DNA from: CALVLD01 sp964467585 | Lineage (GTDB): Bacteria > Bacillota > Clostridia > Christensenellales > CAG-138 | Length of the DNA: 64,000 nt | Assembly: GCA_964467585.1 (NCBI GenBank) | Contig: CAYXRF010000011.1 | Coordinates: forward strand, 5,418 to 69,417 | Reading direction: 5' to 3' | Shown: positions 36,503 to 45,519 of the stretch, in pieces | How the letters are laid out: every line of letters starts with the position of its first letter | Numbering within the stretch: the stretch's first letter is position 1 | Translations under genes and position numbers: made by a program | Notes under the pieces: generated by a model | What the model saw: the letters and a program-made list of their open reading frames with translations, nothing else | The model's database searches: none | Told to the model about the DNA's origin: nothing

Positions 36503-37362
36503 TCTCCACACCTTCTTTTTTTAAGCAGCCTGCCGACTATATCGGCGGCAAGATTTATGATTAGCGTTAAAATCATCAGTATTGCAGCAATGGCAAACGC
36601 AACGCCAAATTCACCCTGCTCCTTTGCATACACATACAGTGCAACGGTAAGAGTTGCACCCGGACTTGCAAGCCCCTCGACAAACCCGTTAAGCGTGTGA
36701 GCGAAGCCTGCAGTGAACAGCAGCGCGGCGGATTCTCCCATTATCCTTCCGACAGACAGTATACAGCCCGTAACAACGCCGTCAACACAGCCCGGAAGCA
36801 CAACGGTTCTTACGACTCTCCATTTGCCTGCTCCAAGCGCGAAAGCCCCTTCACGCAGACTTTGAGGAACAGTTCTGATGCTTTCCTGCGTGGTGCGCAT
36901 GATCGTAGGCAGATTCATTATCGCAAGCGTCATCGCGCCCGCAATAAGCGATGTTTTCAAGCCCATGAACTGACAGAATATCAGCATCCCGACAAGCCCA
37001 TATATTATCGAGGGTATGCCCGAAAGCGTTTCAGCGGCGTATTCGATAATGGCGACAAGCCTTTTGTGCTTGGCGTATTCTGTCAGATATATCGCCGCAC
37101 CAACGCCAATAGGCAGAACGATGACAAGCGTGGCAATCAAAATGTATACAGTGTTAAGTATATCGGGCAATATCCCTATCGTGCCGCTCAAATAACTGGG
37201 CTTGCTTGTTAACAGCTTCCATGTGATGTTTGGCACACCCCGCACTAAAACATATATGACGATAAACAGCACAAGACATATTACCAAGGCGGCTGCCGCA
37301 AGCATTGCAGCGTTAAGACCCACATTATATAGCTTTCGTTTTACGCAACGACCCGAGCTCAT
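36499..37362 (-). CDS. pstA: Phosphate ABC transporter permease PstA
   Basis: Six-helix permease subunit, 287 aa, with the PstA entry VRGVPNITWKLLTSKPSY, the permease motif ETLSGIPSIIYGLVGML and the EAA loop (REGAFALGAGKWRVVRTVVLP). AAGGAG precedes ATG, which overlaps pstC by 4 bases. Confidence 0.96.
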   Translation of the reverse strand: MSSGRCVKRKLYNVGLNAAMLAAAALVICLVLFIVIYVLVRGVPNITWKLLTSKPSYLSGTIGILPDILNTVYILIATLVIVLPIGVGAAIYLTEYAKHKRLVAIIEYAAETLSGIPSIIYGLVGMLIFCQFMGLKTSLIAGAMTLAIMNLPTIMRTTQESIRTVPQSLREGAFALGAGKWRVVRTVVLPGCVDGVVTGCILSVGRIMGESAALLFTAGFAHTLNGFVEGLASPGATLTVALYVYAKEQGEFGVAFAIAAILMILTLIINLAADIVGRLLKKRRCGE

Positions 37363-38249
37363 ACGCGTCCACTCCTTTTCACAAAAAAGTTTAACGTTGC
37401 GTTAATCAACATAACGAACAGAAAAAGAACCAGTGCAATTGAAAAAAGAGCCTGCCGCTGTAATCCGCTTGAATAGGACATTTCACTTGCGACCGCTGTG
37501 GTCAAAAATCTGACGCTCTGAAAAAGGGAGGGCATATTAGCCACATTCCCCGCAACCATCATAACCGCCATTGCTTCACCAATCGCACGCCCAACGCCAA
37601 GCACAACAGAAGCGGCGATACCGCTTTTTGCGGCGGGCGCCGATACCTTGAAATAGGTTTCAACAGGCGTTGCGCCAAGCGCGAGAGATGCATCCTCATA
37701 TTCGTTGGGAACCGCTTCCAAGGCTGTAACGCTGACCTTGATTATCGAGGGCAGTATCATTATTGCCAGAACGATTATCGCGGAGAACAGTCCCGAGCCA
37801 TCGGGCAGATTGAACACATCGGACACCAGAGGAACAAGCACAAGCATACCGACAAGCCCATAAACAACGGATGGTATTCCCGCAAGAAGACTTACCGCAT
37901 GACCCAGCACAACGCGTATGCGCTTTGGAGCGATTTTAGCAATGTATACTGCCGACAAGAAACCAATCGGCACGCCAATCAGCACCGCGCCTGAAGTGCC
38001 GTATATTGAGGTCAGAATAAAGGGCAGAATACCGAAGCTTGGTTCATTCGATGTTGACGACCATTCTGTGCCGAACAGAAACTTGAAGAAGCCAATCTCA
38101 ACTATCGCAGGAATACCTGAAATCACCAAATATAATGTGATAAGCAACACGCAGCCGACGGCGACAAGCCCCAGCAGCAGAAAAAAACCATGTATAAACC
38201 CTTCTGCGGCTCTGCGCCGCGCAACAGACCTGTTAGCCAATGCTTTCAT
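37359..38249 (-). CDS. pstC: Phosphate ABC transporter permease PstC
   Basis: Six-helix permease subunit, 296 aa. Typical motifs are FKFLFGTEWSSTSN, LAGIPSVVYGLVGMLVL and EDASLALGATPVETYFKV. It starts 30 bases after pstS ends and pairs with PstA to form the channel. Confidence 0.96.
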   Translation of the reverse strand: MKALANRSVARRRAAEGFIHGFFLLLGLVAVGCVLLITLYLVISGIPAIVEIGFFKFLFGTEWSSTSNEPSFGILPFILTSIYGTSGAVLIGVPIGFLSAVYIAKIAPKRIRVVLGHAVSLLAGIPSVVYGLVGMLVLVPLVSDVFNLPDGSGLFSAIIVLAIMILPSIIKVSVTALEAVPNEYEDASLALGATPVETYFKVSAPAAKSGIAASVVLGVGRAIGEAMAVMMVAGNVANMPSLFQSVRFLTTAVASEMSYSSGLQRQALFSIALVLFLFVMLINATLNFFVKRSGRV

Positions 38250-38279
38250 TTTTTACCGACTTTCAATTCGTTTTTCGAA

Positions 38280-39092
38280 TCAATTTGCGGGAACCGCGCC
38301 CATCAGCAGAATTACCTTTCGTGCTTCAGCGGAAAGACAATAGTCAAAAAACGTCTGTGCCGCATTGGAAAGAGTATCGTTTGTTCTCGTAACAAGAACG
38401 AACGGTCTTTGCAGAGTGTAGCTGCCGTCCAATACCGAGCTTTCCGTGGGAGCAATGCCGTCAAGCGTAAGCATCTTAACATTATCCTTTACAGATGCAA
38501 GAGAGGCGTATCCAATTGCATTCACATTCATAGATACTGTGGTTATCACATCGCCTGTTGAAGTAAGTTCCTGCCGATACAGGCAGATATCTTCGGTTGC
38601 AGTCATCGACTCAAACCCATCGCGTGTGCCGCTGCCTGCCTCCCGACCTATCAAAACTATCTCACCGTCAGCACCGCCAAGCTCTTTCCAATTTAAAATT
38701 TTTCCTGTGAATATGTCCGAAAGCTGATCCATCGTAAGACCGTTTATCGGGTTGCCGTTGTTAACGATTACTGCAATCCCATCGTAAGCGAGAATGGTTT
38801 CGGTCAAGCCGAGAGCTTTTTCAGAATCCTTCAGCGCACGACTTGAAAGCCCGATATCGCATCTGCCCTCGGCAACAGCGGTTATGCCGCTTCCGGAGCC
38901 GGTAGGATTGTAGCTGAATCCAACGCCCGAGTATTGCTCGGCAAATGCCTCGCCAAGTCCCCCGATCACCTTTTCCATTGAGGTGGAGCCGTCCGTGGAC
39001 ACCGTACCGGAAACGCTATTTCCTGCAACGCACCCAACAAGCATAATTGGGAGCAGCGCCATGGCTATAACAGCCGTTAGTGTTCTCTTCAT
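38280..39092 (-). CDS. pstS: Phosphate-binding lipoprotein PstS
   Basis: Substrate-binding protein of the Pst system, lipid-anchored outside the membrane. The signal ends at lipobox MLVGC (Cys about 21). Phosphate-contact motifs are STDGSTSMEK, GSGSGITAVAEGRCDIGLSSR and GREAGSGTRDGFES. 270 aa. ATG has AAAAAGGAGAG upstream. First gene of the seven-gene Pho operon, behind Pho-box-like repeats. Confidence 0.96.
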   Translation of the reverse strand: MKRTLTAVIAMALLPIMLVGCVAGNSVSGTVSTDGSTSMEKVIGGLGEAFAEQYSGVGFSYNPTGSGSGITAVAEGRCDIGLSSRALKDSEKALGLTETILAYDGIAVIVNNGNPINGLTMDQLSDIFTGKILNWKELGGADGEIVLIGREAGSGTRDGFESMTATEDICLYRQELTSTGDVITTVSMNVNAIGYASLASVKDNVKMLTLDGIAPTESSVLDGSYTLQRPFVLVTRTNDTLSNAAQTFFDYCLSAEARKVILLMGAVPAN

Positions 39093-39124
39093 TTTTTTCT
39101 CTCCTTTTTGTTTATCATGCCCGT

Positions 39125-39179
39125 ATTGTATCGATGCAGTGTTAAATCAAAAAGCGAGCGAATGTTAAATCTTTGTTAA
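39125..39179 (-). promoter_or_regulatory. Pho-box-like repeats and promoter upstream of pstS
   Basis: On the minus strand three copies of TTAACA occur at 39179-39174, 39168-39163 and 39145-39140. The first two are spaced 11 bp and the third lies 23 bp further (about two helical turns). A TACAAT -10 follows at 39130-39125. This matches the known arrangement of Bacillus PhoP boxes (TT(A/C/T)A(C/T)A direct repeats about 11 bp apart at PhoP-activated promoters with a poor -35). Confidence 0.75.
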
Positions 39180-39264
39180 GATGAACCGATTCCGACAATT
39201 GCCGACTTATACTGTCAAAAAAATGGGGGACGGGGGAATGCGTTCCTATATTTTGAAGCAGCTG

Positions 39265-39293
39265 TTGCACTTTTTTTGTACCTGCTGTATAAT
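39265..39293 (+). promoter_or_regulatory. Sigma-A promoter of glyA
   Basis: TTGCAC (39265-39270), 17 bp spacer, TATAAT (39288-39293), 39 bases before the ATG. Confidence 0.7.
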
Positions 39294-39332
39294 ACGCCTG
39301 TCCGACAGAAATATAAAGTGTGGAGGTATACT

Positions 39333-40568
39333 ATGATACAGTTTGAGCTTATTCGCGCTCATGACCCTGAGCTTTGCGGCTATATGGAGGAGGAGCTTAC
39401 CCGTCAGAGGAACCACCTTGAGCTTATAGCTTCCGAAAACTTCGTAAGTGAAACAGTAATGGCTTGCATGGGCAGCCATCTTACAAACAAATATGCCGAG
39501 GGCTATCCGGGAAAGCGCTATTACGGCGGCTGCGAAAAAGTTGATCTGGTTGAAAACCTTGCGCGTGACAGAGCAAAGCTGCTGTTTGGCGCGGATCATG
39601 CCAACGTGCAGCCTCATTCAGGCGCACAGGCAAATCTTTCAGTGTATTTTGCTTTGCTTAACTACGGAGATACAATACTTGGCATGAACCTGTCTCATGG
39701 TGGGCATTTGACCCATGGCAGCCCCGTGAATATGAGCGGCAAGTACTTCAATTTCATCCCGTATGGCGTTTCTGAAGCGGATGAGCGCATTGATTACGAT
39801 GAGGTTGAAAGAATCGCAAAGGAAGCTCACCCAAAGATGATCGTTGCCGGCGCAAGCGCATATCCGCGTGCGATTGATTTTGAACGTATGGCGAGCATCG
39901 CTCACAATGAGGGGGCGCTGCTGATGGTAGATATGGCACACATTGCTGGGCTTGTCGCGGCAGGGCTGCATATGAATCCCGTTCCCTATGCGGATGTAGT
40001 CACCACCACAACGCACAAGACGCTTCGCGGACCGCGCGGCGGCATGATACTCTGCAAAGATGAGCTTGCTAAGGCTGTTGATAAGGGCATATTCCCGGGT
40101 ACTCAGGGCGGCCCGCTCATGCATATAATCGCTGCAAAGGCTGCTTGCATTAACGAGGCGCTTCAGCCTGAGTTCAAAACGTATCAGACTCAGGTGCTGA
40201 AAAATGCAAAGGTGCTTGCACAGTCCCTTGCGGACAGCGGTTTGCGTATTGTTTCAGGAGGCACGGATAACCATCTCATGCTTGTAGATCTCACTGCTTC
40301 CGGGCGCACGGGCAAAGAGGTTGAGCATATGCTTGACGATGCAAACATCACTGTTAATAAAAACACCATCCCGTTTGAAACCCGCAGTCCGTTCATCACA
40401 AGCGGTATCCGTATAGGTACTCCTGCGCTGACGACACGCGGCTTTAACGAGGATGAAATGCAGGTTATCGGCGGTCTCATTGCGCGTGTTGCGCTGGAGG
40501 GTGAGTCGGCCATCCCGCAGGTAAAGGCAAAGGTCATAGAGCTTACGGATAAGCATCCCCTTTACTGA
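39333..40568 (+). CDS. glyA: Serine hydroxymethyltransferase
   Basis: PLP enzyme that interconverts serine and glycine with tetrahydrofolate, the main one-carbon source. 411 aa from ATG 39333, which has GGAGG at 39322-39326 and lies downstream of the promoter; a longer frame from 39276 would start inside the promoter. Motifs are ASENFVSETVMA, the PLP lysine in TTTTHKTLRGPRGG, and FPGTQGGPLMH. Together with tdh-kbl it links threonine, glycine and one-carbon metabolism in this organism. Confidence 0.97.
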   Translation: MIQFELIRAHDPELCGYMEEELTRQRNHLELIASENFVSETVMACMGSHLTNKYAEGYPGKRYYGGCEKVDLVENLARDRAKLLFGADHANVQPHSGAQANLSVYFALLNYGDTILGMNLSHGGHLTHGSPVNMSGKYFNFIPYGVSEADERIDYDEVERIAKEAHPKMIVAGASAYPRAIDFERMASIAHNEGALLMVDMAHIAGLVAAGLHMNPVPYADVVTTTTHKTLRGPRGGMILCKDELAKAVDKGIFPGTQGGPLMHIIAAKAACINEALQPEFKTYQTQVLKNAKVLAQSLADSGLRIVSGGTDNHLMLVDLTASGRTGKEVEHMLDDANITVNKNTIPFETRSPFITSGIRIGTPALTTRGFNEDEMQVIGGLIARVALEGESAIPQVKAKVIELTDKHPLY

Positions 40569-40592
40569 GCACATAAAAACTGAAGCACGCAT

Positions 40593-40628
40593 AAAGGACA
40601 CGTTTTCAAAACGGCGTGTCCTTTTCTT
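40593..40628 (+). terminator. Rho-independent terminator after glyA
   Basis: AAAGGACACG (40593-40602) pairs with CGTGTCCTTT (40615-40624) around an A/T-rich loop that can form a smaller hairpin; TTTTCTT follows. Confidence 0.85.
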
Positions 40629-40694
40629 GTAAATTTTTGATTGGAACAATGGCATCGAGGTAATGCGATATTTGACAGAACATGAAGTATGCTG

Positions 40695-40723
40695 TTGAAG
40701 AAAATGTGATTCTGTGATATTAT
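40695..40723 (+). promoter_or_regulatory. Probable sigma-A promoter of the small protein/ABC exporter pair
   Basis: TTGAAG (40695-40700), 17 bp spacer, TATTAT (40718-40723). Transcription would start near 40730, which argues against an ATG at 40733 and for the ATG at 40754. Confidence 0.6.
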
Positions 40724-40753
40724 ACAGAAAACATGTACAGAGGTTATAAGAAG

Positions 40754-41011
40754 ATGAGAAGATTTGTGGCGATTGTTGGTTTGCTTCTTGCCGTAGGCGG
40801 CTTTGTTACCATTGCTTTTTCTGTTGCCTGGGATATAAGCTTTTATATACCGGTGGGTCTTATTCTGGGGGCCTTCATATGCTTGGCTATTGCCAAGCGT
40901 ATGTATGCGGGCAAACCGCAGGATACCGAGAGCTCGTCAAAAAACGATGCGATTGACGGCGAATGCAGTGCCAATGATACCGCGGAGGACGACCATGGAA
41001 CAAATAAATAA
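40754..41011 (+). CDS. Small membrane protein upstream of an ABC exporter
   Basis: 85 aa with two hydrophobic segments (VAIVGLLLAVGGFVTIAFS and FYIPVGLILGAFICLAIA) and a hydrophilic, acidic C-terminal tail (about 35 residues, DTESSSKND onward). ATG at 40754 has AGAGG ten bases upstream; an earlier ATG at 40733 is nearly at the transcription start. Its end overlaps the exporter start by 17 bases, so they are probably coupled. Not recognised; possibly an accessory subunit of the exporter. Confidence 0.65.
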   Translation: MRRFVAIVGLLLAVGGFVTIAFSVAWDISFYIPVGLILGAFICLAIAKRMYAGKPQDTESSSKNDAIDGECSANDTAEDDHGTNK

Positions 41012-42761
41012 AAAAGCAAAGAACAGCGTGTTGAAGCGCTTTGTCAGCTATTACAAGCCCCACATCCCGCTTTTTACGTTGGATATGCTTTGCGCACTGT
41101 TTGTATCTGGAGTTGACGTTGTATATCCCCTTATAGCAGATAAGCTGATGAATAATTACATATCACCGGGCTCAACTCTGATGCGTCCGTTTTTGCTTAT
41201 TATCGGCGTATGCGTGTTGCTGTTTGTGCTGCGTTCGGCGGCGTCATATATCGTAACATATTATGGACATCAGCTCGGCGTCAGGATGGAAGCGGACATG
41301 CGCAGAGACGTCTTTGCGCATCTTCAAAAGCTCGGCTTCAGCTTTTATGACAAGTCGCGTACGGGCAAGCTGCTTTCGCGCTGCACAAACGATTTGTTTG
41401 ACGTTACAGAGCTTGCTCATCATGGCCCGGAGGACGTCTTTATTTCAGTAGCGACGTTCATCGGCGCATTCATAGTGATGATGACAATCAACTGGATACT
41501 TGCGCTGGTGCTTGTGGCAACCGTGCCGATTATGCTTTGGTTTGTGATAAGGCTTCGCAAACAAATGAACACCGCATCGCGCCACGTTAAAGAGGGCGTC
41601 GCCGTAATCAACGCAGATATTGAGTCGTCAATTTCGGGAGCGCGTGTTGCAAAGGCTTTTACCTGCGAGGATTACGAGTGCAAAAAATTCGACCGAGGCA
41701 ATGGTCAATATGTTAAGTCAAAGACCGCATATTACAGGACAATGGCGTCTTTTATGGCGGGCATGGAGTTTTTTACAAGCATACTGAAAGTGCTTGTCAT
41801 CGGCGTTGCGGGTGTGCTGATAATCACAGGAACGGGCGGAATGACGGTGACGTCGCTTGTTGTATTTTTGCTGTACGTCGCTTCGTTCACAACGCCTATT
41901 CGCAAGCTTGCGATGTTTATGGAGCAATACACACTTGGTATGGCGGGATTCTCAAGATTTTCAGAGCTTATGGACACAGAGCCGGATATCAAGGACAAGC
42001 CCGACGCCATAGCGCTTTCAAATGTGCGCGGCGATATAGTATTCAAGGATGTATCCTTCTCATATGACGGCGGCAGATATGTATTGAGCGATATCAATCT
42101 TTCTATCCCACACGGCAGCACGATAGCGCTTGTCGGACCCTCGGGCGGAGGCAAAACCACTATGTGTCACCTGCTCCCACGTTTTTACGACATTGACGAG
42201 GGCAGCATCACAATAGATGGGCATGATATACGCGATGTAACCCTGCGTTCGCTGCGCGGCAGCATCGGCATAGTTCAGCAGGATGTATTTTTGTTCGCCG
42301 CATCCATAAAAGAGAATATTCGATACGGAAGGCTTGACGCTACGTTTGAAGAAATTGTCGAAGCGGCAAAAGCGGCGGAGGTTCATGACGACATAATGTC
42401 ATTGCCAAACGGGTACGATACCGTGGTTGGCGAGCGCGGAGTCATGCTGTCGGGAGGGCAAAAGCAGAGGGTTTCAATCGCAAGAATATTCCTTAAAAAT
42501 CCTCCGATTCTCATTCTCGATGAGGCGACCAGTGCGCTTGATTCCGCAACGGAGGCAAGAATATCATCCGCGCTTGAAAGACTTTCTGTCGGAAGAACAA
42601 CTATGATAATTGCTCACAGGCTTTCAACGGTGCGTAACGCAAGCGAAATAATTGTTATTGATGAGCGTGGCATTGTTGAGCGCGGTACGCATGACGAGCT
42701 TATGAAGCTTGAGGGTGAGTATCGCAGACTTCATGACGCTCAGAACGTGCTGTACAGTTAA
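40995..42761 (+). CDS. ABC exporter, half-transporter (TMD-NBD; MsbA/BmrA-like)
   Basis: 588 aa exporter that should act as a dimer. The N-terminal half has six membrane helices with the intracellular loops (FSFYDKSRTGKLLSRCTND). The C-terminal ATPase has Walker A GPSGGGKTT, Q-loop GIVQQDVFLFAASIKEN, signature LSGGQKQRVSIAR, Walker B ILILDEATSALD and the H-loop IAHRLSTV. ATG at 40995 has GGAGGA upstream and is preferred to a longer frame that lies out of phase within the upstream gene. Substrate (drug, lipid or peptide) cannot be inferred from sequence. Confidence 0.9.
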   Translation: MEQINKKAKNSVLKRFVSYYKPHIPLFTLDMLCALFVSGVDVVYPLIADKLMNNYISPGSTLMRPFLLIIGVCVLLFVLRSAASYIVTYYGHQLGVRMEADMRRDVFAHLQKLGFSFYDKSRTGKLLSRCTNDLFDVTELAHHGPEDVFISVATFIGAFIVMMTINWILALVLVATVPIMLWFVIRLRKQMNTASRHVKEGVAVINADIESSISGARVAKAFTCEDYECKKFDRGNGQYVKSKTAYYRTMASFMAGMEFFTSILKVLVIGVAGVLIITGTGGMTVTSLVVFLLYVASFTTPIRKLAMFMEQYTLGMAGFSRFSELMDTEPDIKDKPDAIALSNVRGDIVFKDVSFSYDGGRYVLSDINLSIPHGSTIALVGPSGGGKTTMCHLLPRFYDIDEGSITIDGHDIRDVTLRSLRGSIGIVQQDVFLFAASIKENIRYGRLDATFEEIVEAAKAAEVHDDIMSLPNGYDTVVGERGVMLSGGQKQRVSIARIFLKNPPILILDEATSALDSATEARISSALERLSVGRTTMIIAHRLSTVRNASEIIVIDERGIVERGTHDELMKLEGEYRRLHDAQNVLYS

Positions 42762-42790
42762 AAAATGAATTATCCGAAAGGAGATATCAT

Positions 42791-43396
42791 ATGGCAAACC
42801 TTCAAAAGCTGATGAATACACTTAACGGCATTTATGAGCCGCTTCAAGAGAGGGCTGTTCGGCTTGTGTCAATGCTTGACAAGCTTGACGCAAAGGTTGA
42901 ATGGGGCTATTATGGCGGGCATACCGTTGAAGTAAAGGGCGAGCAGCTGTTCGAAACTTTTCCTATACCCATTGTCACCGTCAAGGATGTTTGCGACGTT
43001 GGAATAGACGTTGAGGGAGCCTTTGTCGAGGGCAAGCTCTATGCCGAGCAAATTCAGCAAACGGACTTTTCACCGCTGCGGGGACGTCATTTCTGTATAT
43101 ACGGCGCAGAGGATTATCTTACGGATCTGTTTGATTCAAACAGCGATGCGATTCTCGATATACCGTCGATGCTTGCGGAAAGCAGCGAGACGGAGTTCTG
43201 CATTTGCGTAATATTTGATGTGATACCTCTAATGCAGGAGATTGTTGCGCTGTGCGGCACTTTCAAAGAAATGGGCACGCACATACTTGCTTACGATAAC
43301 GAGCAGGAGTCCGACGTCAATAACGAGGAACGTCCGATGGAACGCAAATTGACAAAGCTGAGCATGGAGGGGGCGACAGCAAATGACCCAGCATGA
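42791..43396 (+). CDS. Hypothetical protein of unknown function
   Basis: 201 aa, not recognised. It is soluble, acidic, without signal peptide or membrane helix. The N-terminal 25 residues look helical (LQKLMNTLNGIYEPLQERAVR) and the middle is a mixed alpha/beta region (GRHFCIYGAEDYLTDLFDS). ATG has AAAGGAG upstream, 29 bases after the ABC exporter. It overlaps the following DUF2804 gene by 14 bases, so the two are probably functionally linked. Confidence 0.7.
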   Translation: MANLQKLMNTLNGIYEPLQERAVRLVSMLDKLDAKVEWGYYGGHTVEVKGEQLFETFPIPIVTVKDVCDVGIDVEGAFVEGKLYAEQIQQTDFSPLRGRHFCIYGAEDYLTDLFDSNSDAILDIPSMLAESSETEFCICVIFDVIPLMQEIVALCGTFKEMGTHILAYDNEQESDVNNEERPMERKLTKLSMEGATANDPA

Positions 43397-44420
43397 GATA
43401 TCGGCTCCCGCGCCGCTATTACGCGATGATGGCTCCCTTATGGAGGCGGGCTATGCCACTTACCCGATATTTGTGTATGACCGTTCGCTTGTTAAGGGCG
43501 GAAAGCTGCGCATAAAGGAATGGGACTATTACCTCATATACAATGACAGGTATGCAGTCGCGCTTACCGCAGACGATAACTCATATATGGGGCTGATGTC
43601 CATTTCGTTTATTGACTTTGAAAAGCAAACAGAGATCACCAAAAGTGCTATGATACCTTTGACCCTTGGCAGAATCGGCATGCCTTCAGCCTCCGACAGA
43701 GGTGACGTGGTTTATAAAAGCCGAAGGGTTCAGCTTGCCTTTACTCATGAGGGAGAAAACCGTCGGTTGAAGGTGCGCTTTCGCCATTTTAGGGGCAAGG
43801 AGGATTTTGAGTGTGATTTCTTGTTGTCAGATCCGCCAAAGGATTCAATGGTGATTGCCACTCCGTTTGAAAATAAATCCACCGCGTTCTACTACAATCA
43901 AAAAATCATTGGCATGAAGGCAACCGGAACCGTCTATTTTGAAAGAAAAAAATTCAAATTCACACCCGGCAACACGCAGGGATTGCTTGATTGGGGCAGA
44001 GGCGTGTGGACATACGACAACACATGGTACTGGGGAGCAGGTCAGGGAATTGTTGAGGGCGAGAGATTCGGCTTTAACATAGGCTATGGGTTTGGCGACA
44101 CATCCGCGGCAAGCGAGAATATGCTGTTTTTCAAAGGAAGGGCCCATAAGCTTGATGGTGTGACGTTTGAAATTCCAACCGATGATAATGGCAAGGAGAC
44201 TTATACAAAGCCGTGGCGGTTTACATCAACGGACTGCAGATTTGAAATGGATTTCGTTCCGATGCTTGACCGCAAGGCAAAAACATCAGTCGGAGTGATA
44301 ATGAGCGACCAGCATCAAGTGTTCGGCAGGTTCAGCGGCAAGGCGACGCTTGATAACGGTAGGGTTATCGAAATAAAGGATTTTATTGGCTTTGCGGAAA
44401 AGGTTCGCAATAAGTGGTAA
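43383..44420 (+). CDS. DUF2804 family protein
   Basis: 345 aa of the DUF2804 family, recognised from its pattern of aromatic motifs (IKEWDYYLIYND, LLDWGRGVWTYDNTWYWG, GFNIGYGFGDTSAASENM). The fold is probably beta-rich and lipocalin-like or calycin-like by analogy; no enzyme activity is known to me. No signal peptide. GGAGGGGGC precedes the ATG inside the end of the previous gene. Confidence 0.75.
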   Translation: MTQHEISAPAPLLRDDGSLMEAGYATYPIFVYDRSLVKGGKLRIKEWDYYLIYNDRYAVALTADDNSYMGLMSISFIDFEKQTEITKSAMIPLTLGRIGMPSASDRGDVVYKSRRVQLAFTHEGENRRLKVRFRHFRGKEDFECDFLLSDPPKDSMVIATPFENKSTAFYYNQKIIGMKATGTVYFERKKFKFTPGNTQGLLDWGRGVWTYDNTWYWGAGQGIVEGERFGFNIGYGFGDTSAASENMLFFKGRAHKLDGVTFEIPTDDNGKETYTKPWRFTSTDCRFEMDFVPMLDRKAKTSVGVIMSDQHQVFGRFSGKATLDNGRVIEIKDFIGFAEKVRNKW

Positions 44421-44499
44421 CCACGATTCAACACAAGGATTGGCATACAAACATATTTCACGACGCACCATAGATTTAGATTTGAAAGGACGTATGGAG

Positions 44500-45519
44500 A
44501 TGGAAGGATTCATAAATCAGCTTCGTCAGCTTATGGCGATTGACAGCCCAACGGGCTTTACACGGGCAGCGGCAGGATATTTGGTCGAATGGCTGACAGA
44601 ACTCGGCTATTCGCCCGAGATCACAACGAAGGGCTGCGTACTCTGCTGCCTTGGCGGGGAGGGCAGACCTGTTGTGCTTTCTGCGCATCTTGACACGCTG
44701 GGCGCGATGGTTGCGGAGGTTAAAAGCAACGGCAGACTGCGCCTTACCCGTATAGGCGGCATGAATGCCAACAATGCGGAGTGTGAGAACGCCAAGGTTT
44801 ATACTCGAGACGGCAGAACCTATGAGGGATGCTTTCAGATGAACGATCCGTCCGTTCATGTAAACGGAGATTATTCAACTCAGGCACGAACGTTTGACAC
44901 AATGGAGCTTGTGCTTGACGAAATAGCATCATCCAAAGAGGAGACCGACAAGCTTGGCATAGGAACGGGCGACTATGTGTGCTTTGATCCGCGCTTTCGC
45001 GTCACGGAAAACGGCTATATAAAAAGCCGCTTCCTTGACGACAAGCTCAGCGTTGCAATTTTGCTGGAGTATGCCCGTCACATAAAAGAAAACGGTTTGA
45101 AGCTCAACCGAAAGGTTTACATCTATCTTACCGTATATGAAGAAGTTGGGCACGGCTGCTCCGCAAGCATTCCATCCGACGCCAAGGATATAATTAGCGT
45201 TGACATGGGCTGCGTAGGTCAAGGGCTTGCCTGCAGCGAACGACAGGTATCTATCTGCGTTAAGGATTCGCACGGCCCATACAACTATGATCTGACGAAC
45301 GAGCTGATTTTTGTCGCAAAGGAGCAAAAGCTTGACTATGCTCTTGACGTATATCCGTATTATGGATCGGACGCCGATGCCGCTCTTGACGCAGGATACG
45401 ATTTGCGCCATGCTCTTATTGGCGCGGGAGTGTACGCTTCTCACGGATACGAGCGTTCGCACATTAATGGCGCGGAGAACACCCTCAAGCTTATCGAGGG
45501 CTTTACTGTTGAAAAATGA
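44500..45519 (+). CDS. M42 family metallopeptidase (aminopeptidase/endoglucanase-like)
   Basis: Di-zinc aminopeptidase of about 339 aa, likely a dodecameric tetrahedral particle as in its family, that trims peptides in the cytosol. Metal and catalytic motifs are SAHLDTLGAMV (His, Asp), RFLDDKLSVA (bridging Asp), YEEVGHGC (Glu pair), VDMGCVG (Asp) and the terminal ASHGYERSH (His). The frame opens at 44386 inside the previous gene, but ATG at 44500 (MEGFINQLRQL) has AAAGGA nine bases upstream. It overlaps the next gene by 4 bases (ATGA). Confidence 0.88.
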   Translation: MEGFINQLRQLMAIDSPTGFTRAAAGYLVEWLTELGYSPEITTKGCVLCCLGGEGRPVVLSAHLDTLGAMVAEVKSNGRLRLTRIGGMNANNAECENAKVYTRDGRTYEGCFQMNDPSVHVNGDYSTQARTFDTMELVLDEIASSKEETDKLGIGTGDYVCFDPRFRVTENGYIKSRFLDDKLSVAILLEYARHIKENGLKLNRKVYIYLTVYEEVGHGCSASIPSDAKDIISVDMGCVGQGLACSERQVSICVKDSHGPYNYDLTNELIFVAKEQKLDYALDVYPYYGSDADAALDAGYDLRHALIGAGVYASHGYERSHINGAENTLKLIEGFTVEK

